A stretch of DNA of 10,000 nucleotides, from positions 25,001 through 35,000 of the forward strand of contig JABUQX010099379.1 of assembly GCA_015478945.1 (NCBI GenBank), in the 5' to 3' direction. The stretch is from Trachelipus rathkii. Taxonomy: Eukaryota > Arthropoda > Malacostraca > Isopoda > Trachelipodidae. Of this stretch, positions 1 through 6,324 are shown piece after piece; within the stretch, counting starts at the first letter, position 1; each line of letters begins with the position of its first letter. A program made the position numbers and the translations under genes. The notes under the pieces are model-generated. The model was not told the origin of the DNA and searched no databases. It saw only the letters and a list, made by a program, of their open reading frames with translations.

Positions 1-103
1 CAGGTGGCATGTTGAACGCAACTGGGTAGAGAAATAAAGTTTATTTATACATCTTACAAATGTATTATTGATAGATATTTGTAATTGATTTCCCACTACC
101 TTA

Positions 104-385
104 TACAGGGTGATTCAAAACCTCTGCGACAAACTCGGAGGGCTGATAGAGCAAACGATAAGGAACATTTATTGTTAAATAACCTATTTTGTATGACGCT
201 TCGTTTCAAAGTTACGGACGATTGAAGGTACACTAGTTTATGTTGTGTGACGCGTCGCATGTAGGTTACTGACGATTTAGGTTACTCAATTTTAATGTTT
301 TTGTGCGTGCGTACATGTGTGTACGCTTAACGTCCTTCGGAATCACGTGGCAATACCTTTACCTTGCCCAATTCATCGTTGATTC
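104..385 (+). repeat. Left inverted arm of the mariner-like element
   Basis: Pairs with 593-837. The outer 44 bases (104-147) match the opposite arm (794-837) at 41 of 44 positions by eye. The inner 169 bases (217-385) match 593-760 with roughly seven to nine differences. The stretch between (148-216) is longer than its counterpart (761-793) by about 36 bases and is poorly alignable. The arm contains an alternating GTGCGTGCGTACATG segment and GACGCGTC, a perfect 8-base palindrome. Confidence 0.85.
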
Positions 386-566
386 GGGGACGAAAGGTCC
401 CATTATCTTGAAGGCGCTGATGAAGGAGAGCAAACATTGTGTGGTGGGGGTGATTTCTGTGTGGAAACCGTTCCCGGTACATGAGGTGAGCTCTTCGTCC
501 ATTTCCGTTCACCGCACCGTAACACATTATCATGTCGGTTTACTCTGGAAGAGTGTAGTGAGACAA
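384..566 (-). pseudogene. Transposase N-terminal helix-turn-helix remnant (DUF4817-like)
   Basis: On the minus strand a frame reads SHYTLPE, a stop (TAA at 540-542), then TDMIMCYGAVNGNGRRA and on through YRERFP and LLHQRLQDNGTFRPR to the junction with the left arm at 385. The pattern of tyrosine-glycine-alanine, then asparagine-glycine-arginine-alanine, then YxERFP, then xLHQRL...GxxRPR is the one I know from the arthropod DUF4817 domain, the DNA-binding front end of a group of mariner/Tc1-like transposases. The stop sits where the family normally has tyrosine. The codon where a start methionine would be expected (564-566) is TTG, so the remnant has no start and one nonsense change. After RPR the frame runs into left-arm sequence (INDELGK...), which is not transposase. 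About 60 codons of a protein usually well over 300 residues long survive. Seen: the frame and the stop. Established knowledge: the domain pattern, recalled and not searched. Inference: loss of the original start. Confidence 0.7.
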
Positions 567-592
567 TTGGTAATCAATGCCTACACTGTACT

Positions 593-837
593 GAATCAAC
601 GATGAATTGGGCAAGGTAAAGGTATTGCCACTGTTTCCGAAGGACGTTAAGCGTACATACATGTACGCACGCACAAACATATTAAAATTGAGTAACCTAA
701 ATCGTCGGTAACCTACATGTGACGCGTCACACAACATAAACTAGTGTACCTTCAATCGTCGAAAGCGCAACGTCATAACTATATTGCTCTCAAATCAGCC
801 CTAAGAGTTTGTCACAGAGGTTTTGAATCACCCTGTA
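593..837 (-). repeat. Right inverted arm of the mariner-like element
   Basis: Reverse complement of 104-385 apart from a gap of about 36 bases in the outer third. Read on the minus strand it leads directly into the transposase remnant, so it corresponds to the 5' untranslated end of the parent element. The inner boundary is sharp: homology with the left arm begins at GAATCAAC (593) and the sequence just inside differs on the two sides. Confidence 0.85.
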
Positions 838-1370
838 TAATATAATGATTTGATTTTTTTTTTTTTTTACATTTTATTATTTATAGTTTCTGTAGATTCT
901 TTGTAGTATGTCTGTCTTGAAGTAGACATTATGTAGCCTGTTTGAGGGTAAGTAACAACCATAAGAGGGATTAATGAAATTTGAATTAATAAGTTTAATT
1001 TATTTAGTTATAAAAGTCATTAATTATTATGATTTTTTTTTTTTAGGCAACCATTCTTGGGAGCCATAACTCTGGTCAGGGATATATAATCACCCATCTT
1101 AGGAACTGATTTGGTTTTTGGGAGAATAATAATCATGTCCCCAGTTTTGATAAGGTTAAATCTAATAGTCCATTTCTGGAAATAGTATTAGTGGAGGATC
1201 ATCTCCCATAGTTATAAAAATAATCAAGGTTCCTCAGTTAATATCTTGTGATGCTAAAACAAGATTTCTAATTACAATGCAACTGCAGATGCTCAGTGAG
1301 AGCAGTTTTTGCTAACCCTAAACAGATGTGGTATAATTACACTCTATAAGTTAAGTAATTTAACTTATTC
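838..1370. other. AT-rich intergenic stretch with poly-T runs
   Basis: No sustained coding frame. Contains a 15-base T run (854-868) and a 12-base T run (1033-1044) followed by AG. Apart from the possible LINE scrap at 1045-1180 on the minus strand, nothing is recognised. Confidence 0.6.
1045..1180 (-). pseudogene. Possible scrap of a LINE reverse transcriptase (fingers region)
   Basis: The minus strand reads NLIKTGDMIIILPKT, then KSVPKMGDY, ISLT, without a stop over this short piece. Non-LTR reverse transcriptases have a conserved stretch of the form W-x-x-G-x-I-x-x-(I/L)-P-K ... (N/D)Y-R-P-I-S-L, and this matches if the arginine-proline codons have been lost. The upstream part has a stop, and the downstream part dissolves into A-rich sequence. 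It does not look like the same LINE family as copies A and B. The match is short and judged from memory; a chance resemblance is possible. Confidence 0.35.
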
Positions 1371-1473
1371 AGTATATAATTATATAATATTATATATATA
1401 TATATATATTATATATAATATATAATATATAGTATAATTATATATTATATATATATATAATATATAGATATAT
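1371..1473. repeat. TA-rich microsatellite
   Basis: Almost pure alternating and imperfect TA/ATT tract immediately upstream of LINE copy A. It obscures the true 5' truncation point and any target duplication of that copy. Confidence 0.95.
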
Positions 1474-1489
1474 GGCGGAAAGGTGCTGG

Positions 1490-2275
1490 TTTGCAACTTT
1501 AAATCGTTGGTGAATGCAAAGGGACTAGGGTCTTGAGTGTGCTGGGTCTACAATGAGGGGGTATGGTTGTACCTGTGGTATGATATAGGTTAGTGGACTA
1601 TGGTCTGGAGATAAGAAGTATAGACTCTAAAGCAATAGTGTTCAGCATGACAATCTTAGGGGTGTGCTAGGTTGTGGAAGAATTGATAAAGAGAGACAAT
1701 TGAACGTATTGAGGAGAGTTTGTTGTAGTGTGAAAGAAAGGGAGTAAAATGAGAGAATAAATGAAAGGTATGTTGAGATGGTTTGGGTCATGTGGAAAGG
1801 ATGAAGATGATAGTAGGTTGGTTAGCGGATGTATAGTGGTGAGTGTGTATGGAACCGACCGGGGGAGACCGAAAGAAGTGGATTGAGCGGTGAAACGAAT
1901 GTCTGAAGGAGGAGAGAATTTGAGTTTGGCGGAGGCGAGAATTGAGGTGCATGATATAGACGAGAATGCGGGGTTTTGTCTATGGGGGCATTGTGATGGC
2001 CCACCTGGGCCAGGGATGAACCCTCTACATTGACGATTTACCTAGTGAGGGTCCGTCGCCCGGTCCCATTGGATGCTCTAGGGTCGGGGGATGTTTCTGG
2101 TCGTGTGACGGAGCTCTCACTAATTAATGGTTCAGGAGGGGGCGGTAAGGCTGGGCTTTCTTTTCGAGTTTTTTCATTTATCTACTGCTTTCTTTTCCGA
2201 TGCTTGTCAAGCACCTTACCCCAATCTATTGGGGGAAAGAAGACAATGGCTGAAAGAAAGAGAAGAAAGGAAATA
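1490..2275 (+). mobile_element. Degenerate non-LTR retrotransposon, copy A (RT C-terminal end plus 3' UTR)
   Basis: The plus strand carries, in three shifting frames, the C-terminal landmarks of a LINE ORF2 protein downstream of the RT palm. SLVNA-like sequence and GLECAG lie at about 1500-1550, VQHDNLRGVLG at 1640-1672, NERINER then MLRWFG at about 1760-1785, and GRPKE at 1863-1877 followed by ENLSLAEAR at about 1910-1945. Stops and frameshifts separate these, including an apparent one-base insertion just after MLRWFG. About 1990-2275 is non-coding and shared with copy B, so it is the element's 3' UTR; it contains a short hairpin at 2219-2234. The copy is 5'-truncated, as is usual for LINEs, and flanked by TA tracts on both sides. 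I recognise the tail pattern from invertebrate (often crustacean) RTE- or CR1-like elements but cannot assign the clade. Dead copy. Confidence 0.8.
2219..2234 (+). other. Short perfect hairpin near the 3' end of LINE copy A
   Basis: CCCCAAT, a two-base gap, then ATTGGGG forms a perfect seven-base inverted repeat about 40 bases before the end of the copy. Copy B has a looser version (CCCCAG ... CTTGGG on its sense strand). Stem-loops near LINE 3' ends can be recognised by the element's own RT; whether this one was is inference. Confidence 0.4.
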
Positions 2276-2312
2276 TATATATAAATATATATATATTATA
2301 TATATACATATA
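2271..2312. repeat. TA-rich microsatellite following LINE copy A
   Basis: Alternating TA tract directly after an A/G-rich run (AAAGAGAAGAAAGGAAA). It could be the expanded tail of the LINE or a pre-existing tract into which the LINE inserted. Confidence 0.85.
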
Positions 2313-2400
2313 TTCTGATCTATCATATATATTTCATAATTAGTATTTTATCTGCGCGTGGATTGTGCCGAATGAGTGAACAAAGCGAAATGAAAGATAC

Positions 2401-2431
2401 GACCGAATATTCGGCAAAGTATTCTGGCCCG
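2401..2431. repeat. hAT-like palindromic block, first copy
   Basis: Contains the perfect palindrome CCGAATATTCGG followed by CAAAGTATTCTGGCCCG. The latter recurs at 6211-6228 with a single extra T, in the same orientation, beside more copies of the CCGAATATTCGG motif. Reiterated CCGAATATTCGG is a motif I associate with the terminal regions of some hAT-type DNA transposons. Here only about 30 bases are convincing, and no terminal GGGATG is present. Confidence 0.45.
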
Positions 2432-2879
2432 CCGGAGTCCGCAATAGTCTTTTCAAAGTGTCGCGCGATTCATCATTTTGGGAAAATAAGAAACCTTCAG
2501 CTGTGTCAACAAAACAATAGGTGAGAATTTCTTTCTTGGAATGGACTTTAGTAGAGATATATAGTAATTGGACGTGTGATTCCATATATATTCTCGGAGT
2601 TTGCTGTATCACTCCGCGTTTTCGTGCATCGAGGATGCCCTCATTTTATGCATATTCCATAGAGAATGACAAGGAATCGATGTGCCACTTACGGGGGCTG
2701 TATTACGACGTTACCTATCAGATATATCTACAGTAGCGACACAGTTTAACTGCGGTTCGATATATCGGGAAGCATGTGGTAACTTTTAGTACGTCTACAT
2801 GTATGGATGCCAATGACGTGGATGATGGTCTATCATCATGGAAATACGGAGTCGCGATGCTCCATCATGTTCAACCCAG
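2432..2879. other. Unassigned stretch upstream of the decayed gene
   Basis: GC content is somewhat higher than in the surrounding AT tracts, and open frames are present on both strands (for example 2521-2736 plus, 2340-2612 minus), but none resembles a protein I recognise. It may include the decayed upstream part of the pseudogene that starts near 2880, or a remnant of the hAT-like element. A phrase reading LQLCQQNN near 2490-2515 vaguely recalls the zinc-finger front end of hAT transposases; this is too weak to annotate. Confidence 0.4.
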
Positions 2880-4080
2880 GGTGACTGAATATCTTGTATG
2901 AGGAGTTTGTATTTGACCGAAGTTGATCCCTGAGCTGTTGGCTCGAGTTGCATGAAAAATTGACTATTTGGCCAGGCCACAGGCAGTAACTTTTATCGTA
3001 AAGAGAAGCGAGCTGCGGAGCTCTTCCAGTCAGATTGTAACCTTGTGTATTGCAGTGGAAGTTGCAGGTCCTACCTACTCAGCTATGGACTCCCAGCTAC
3101 GATGCAGTGGAGTGGCGCATGTTTATTGAACTTCAAGGCAGTTTAAGTGTTGTGTTGTTACACAACGGCACAGGTATGCTTCGGTTCCAGGTAGTACTCT
3201 GTACGATAGAGAGGGAGTATGCAAAATAAGGACGTTTGGATGGCATAACATACTGCAGGTAGTGTATGGATGGTTTTAATATATGCGCTCGGACCTCAAA
3301 TCGGAAATAATTTTGCCTACGCTGTCAGCAAGCAAGTTTCAACAAGATATGCCCTCGGCTTCTGTGTATTGGGAAGCCGGCGGCAAGGACGGATCATCTG
3401 GATACCAAAAAGAGTGCGAACTGGCCACGATAGGGAAACTTACGCCAGGGGACAGAAGCATCGTACTGTGACACTTGTACGCAGAGAGAACAAATCAGGC
3501 TTACGCTCCATAACACATAAAATACTTGGTTTGTGAAACAAATTTGTGGGAAGGCTAGGACCATCGAGAGTGATGCTTCCGCTTTTATGCTCACCGTTTC
3601 TGGTCTGAGTGACACGATGAAGGTAAAATAGGCTGGGATATTGTGATGGCCACAAAATACGGACACTCCTACGTGTAGCTTCCTTGATCACAACAAATGA
3701 CTGTGTTATTTAGGCAGAGGCATGGGAAATGCTTTTTAGATTGTTAGCAACAGAATCTGTCTGAGGGAACAGGAAGCCGGAGGAACCACTAACATTGTAC
3801 AGGAACTGCTAGACAGTTTTCATTCTCATGGTTGTAGAATGAGTATAAAGTTGCCTACTTACATTCTCACCTAAGAAAATTTCCGGATAACCTTAGGCGA
3901 GATTAGGATGAGCAGGGTGAACGCTCTCCATCAAGAATCTAAAAATTCATGGAAGGACGGTTACCAGGGACAGAGTGGAGCTATCAATCATGATGGCCGA
4001 CATATTGTTGAGCTTGAATGAGGATATTCCAGAGCTATGCACAATTAGATCGTATACGAAAGAGAAGTTATTACCATCGG
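2880..4080 (+). pseudogene. Decayed copy of a multi-copy arthropod protein family of unknown function
   Basis: A colinear series of protein phrases runs along the plus strand, broken by stops and frame changes: ELLA (2932-2943); FYRKEKRAAELFQSDCNLVY starting at 2991; DAVEWRMFIE and VVLLHNG within 3101-3169; a WDSR-like box one base short (about 3370-3380); GQKH and LVRREN (3450-3491); LSDTMKVK, stop, AGI (3605-3640); LLDSFHSHGCRMSIKL (3806-3853); LHSHLRKFPDNL (3859-3894); DEQGER (3907-3924); MMADILLSLNEDIP from 3990, ending near 4076. Order and spacing match a protein I recall in many copies, always 'uncharacterized', in arthropod and some other invertebrate gene sets. Its hallmarks are EWRLFID, VLLHNGN, a WDSR box, C(R/N)MSIKLHxLHSHL, EQGERFHQ and MMADYCW. 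Its function is unknown to me; its copy number suggests a link to a mobile element. At least six frame changes and several stops rule out a working gene. No intron is evident, so this may be a retrocopy or a transposon-borne intronless gene. Seen: the phrases. Recalled: the family. Inferred: mobility. Confidence 0.65.
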
Positions 4081-4238
4081 GTGGTATGTTTACTGGTGAA
4101 TACTAAACCCAATCCTTCTATTAATTCATTGTTGTCCCATATTAGTCTTTATTTCAGTAGTTGTATTTATGTTTAACATATCTCTATCAAAGAATGTTCA
4201 GTATCCTTGCGATTTGTTTCTCTCCCTTCATTATCACA

Positions 4239-4507
4239 AATATATGTATATTATATATAATATATACTATATATATAAATATATCAATTCATATATATAT
4301 ATATACTATAATATTATATATATATTTATACGATTATACGTTATATATATTATAATAATATATATATTATATATATATAATATATATACTATATATATAT
4401 ATAATTATAATATAATATATATATACTATATATATATTATTATATATATTTATATAATATATATAGATATATTATATTATATATATATATATATTATATT
4501 AATATAT
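4239..4507. repeat. Long TA-rich microsatellite
   Basis: About 270 bases composed almost entirely of A and T in imperfect TA/ATA/TTA repeats. It opens long frames rich in tyrosine and isoleucine that are artefacts of composition. The strong self-complementarity makes this a likely site of length polymorphism and assembly error. Confidence 0.95.
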
Positions 4508-6208
4508 TTCCCATTAATAAAACATATAGACCTTCTTGAAAAGGTAAAATCATAAAAATTTTACAAATATGTGTTACACACATTATCTCCACAATTGCGA
4601 TCGTGATAATGAAAAACACGAGTTCATTCTTTGGAATCCGCACATCAAAATCAATTGCGAACCCCGTCCAAGGAAAAATTTCATGTTTACCAGGTTTCTA
4701 TACAAGTAATAAACAACAGTAACTATCCACTCTTTGACCGTCAAATATAGAGCTTACTACAATTAAAAATAATTAAATGGTATTAAAACACTTATGAGAT
4801 AGTTGACGATATTAGAAACTTGAGCTCATTCATACCAAGCTCTATGAACTGTGAAATGACAGAACATTAGAGTTCATCCATTTCAAGGGATGAACCTATT
4901 TTTGTGGCTTCATAAATATTTCCTCTCTGTTCTAAATATTCTTTCACTTTCGACTGATGAAGGTGGAGCTGAAAAGATATTTTATGCTAGTTTTTTCAAA
5001 TCCATAAATACTATTTCCAGTGTTTATATCCACAAATTTGAAGGAATTATCATTGTTTCTCATCTGGTAAAGTAGCAAATCTAGTATGTTAGAGATTTTA
5101 TATATACCTTAACTCTACTTCTACTATATAACATTTTTACTTTCTCTCTTTTCATTGAATACATCGGCAGAATGAATCGGGACTTTCTTTTTCACTCTTC
5201 ACATTTCTTTTCTTATTATGACGATTTTGATTGCCACAATTTTTTTAAAACCATTAAAGAAGGGAAAATGGAACCTTCAGCTTCACTTTCCCCACGTACG
5301 ATGATCATTGTCAGCAGAAGGTCAGGAAGCTAACCTTTTTTAGGCTATCTTACTAATCAACTGACCAATATTTTTTATTATTGGAGCATGTTGAAAAATT
5401 AGCTTGAACGCAGATCTAAGAAAGTAGTGATACACTAAAATTTCATCCAATGAATTTTAGAAGTTTTCTAGCTCACTTTCTAGCTCATTCAAACGAGCTG
5501 TGGCAAATCTTAACGTTTTCCACGATGTTATTAAGTTTAAAATAAATTTATTGCTAAAATGTAAGAGGATCATTGAGGCGAACTGTTCTTCAGTTTAATG
5601 CTTGTCTTTAGTGATGTTGTCAATGAGCTCAAGTAATCGGAAATAATTTCTCGCCACTTGAAAATCAAAGGTCAACATTTTCTGATTGACAATCAGCAGC
5701 GTAATGACGCTAGGGAACTTTTTGTTCATAACAATTCTTTTAAGATATCATAAGTTCCTGTTCCAGCGTGTAGAAACGTCTGTGAATTATTGATGCTGCT
5801 TTGCATTCTGTTTAAAGTTTTACAGCTTGCGCGGCGGTTGACTTGATGAGTGAATGAGTGAGGATTGCTTCTGGCAAGCTAAATAAATAATTTTAAACAG
5901 AATTCTGACATATATTGAATCGTGAATGCAAGTTTGAACATGTGTAATAGACATGAAATTGATTAGCAAAGCATTCCTTATCAGTACCATGTTTGTCCAT
6001 TATTATGTATCAATAAATGATTATATTGTTTAGAATATTGAAAAAATGTCAAAGGCCCTTTATAGGATCTGACAATGACAAAGATTTTTCGCCATATTGC
6101 TACAAAAGTTTGGCTATATTTTTATTTTTTGGAAATATGAGTTTTCGTAATATTCAATTGTGTAATTGATACTTCCCTTGATTTGACGTCATTGATTGTT
6201 TATAGAAG
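4508..6208. other. Featureless AT-rich intergenic DNA
   Basis: No coding frame, RNA gene or known repeat recognised over about 1.7 kb. The single open frame above 60 codons (4890-5075, plus) has ordinary AT-rich composition and no recognisable motif. A small hairpin lies at 5435-5460 (CTAAAATTTCAT against ATGAATTTTAG, one bulged base), and a larger inverted repeat at 5805-5903 is listed separately. Confidence 0.6.
5805..5903. repeat. Interrupted inverted repeat, possible short foldback element
   Basis: ATTCTGTTTAAA (5805-5816) is the exact reverse complement of 5892-5903. Inside it, AGCTTGC (5824-5830) is the exact reverse complement of 5874-5880. The two paired segments nest correctly, with asymmetric unpaired spacers between them and a loop of 43 bases. 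No clear target duplication is visible, so this could be a decayed miniature foldback element or a chance structure. Confidence 0.5.
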
Positions 6209-6210
6209 CT

Positions 6211-6318
6211 CAAAGTATTTCTGGCCCGAATAGTTTCGGCAAAAGCCGAATACCGAATATTCGTTTTTGGCGTAAATTACCGCCAAGACTTACCGAACAT
6301 TCGGCAAACATCCCTTAT
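6211..6318. repeat. hAT-like terminal region rich in CCGAATATTCGG motifs
   Basis: From left to right: CAAAGTATTTCTGGCCCG (also at 2415-2431), the hairpin TTCGGC-AAAA-GCCGAA (6235-6250), CGAATATTCG (6254-6263), the near-palindrome GGCGTAAATTACCGCC (about 6270-6285), ACCGAACATTCGG (about 6292-6304), then CATCCCTT. Read on the minus strand this is AAGGGATG followed by diverged CCGAATATTCGG repeats, the layout I recall for the ends of certain hAT DNA transposons. The terminus would then be near 6318, with the element extending leftward. No 8-bp target duplication could be identified. Confidence 0.5.
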
Positions 6319-6324
6319 TATTAC

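Larger units (their letters stand above)
104..837 (-). mobile_element. Non-autonomous Tc1/mariner-like transposon with long inverted arms
   Basis: The element starts TACAGGGTGATTCAAAA at 104 and ends with the exact reverse complement at 837. It is flanked on both sides by TA (102-103 and 838-839), the target duplication expected of the Tc1/mariner (IS630) superfamily. Because the ends themselves begin with TA, the border could also be drawn two bases further in. The arms are 104-385 and 593-837. The interior, 386-592, holds only the start of a transposase reading frame on the minus strand, so I take the minus strand as the sense of the parent element: the right arm is its 5' end and the left arm an inverted copy fused after the DNA-binding domain. 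No catalytic DDE/D domain is present, so any movement would have needed an enzyme supplied in trans. The ends, TA duplication and arms are seen directly; the superfamily follows from established knowledge; the origin of the left arm is inference. Confidence 0.85.

Noticed and set aside
303..605. A 100-codon plus-strand frame inside the mariner-like element
   Set aside because: It runs antisense to the recognisable transposase remnant and through both arms; a shadow frame.
102..839. Alternative reading of the flanks as a 4-bp TATA duplication
   Set aside because: Possible on sequence alone, but TA is the superfamily norm and the extra TA is symmetric because the termini begin with TA.
1033..1046. 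T-run followed by AG resembling a 3' splice acceptor
   Set aside because: No exon-like frame or donor site can be paired with it; T runs are common in this DNA.
1822..2004. A 60-codon minus-strand frame
   Set aside because: Antisense to the C-terminal coding region of LINE copy A.
2030..2318. Two overlapping plus-strand frames
   Set aside because: They lie in the LINE 3' UTR and run into the TA tract; the equivalent frames are not kept in copy B.
2430..2530. Possible zinc-finger front end of a hAT transposase
   Set aside because: Only a LCQQ-like phrase supports it; the cysteine-histidine spacing of a BED finger is not visible.
4169..4555. A 128-codon open frame
   Set aside because: Almost entirely Tyr/Ile from the TA microsatellite; its openness comes from repeat phase and composition, with no protein signal.
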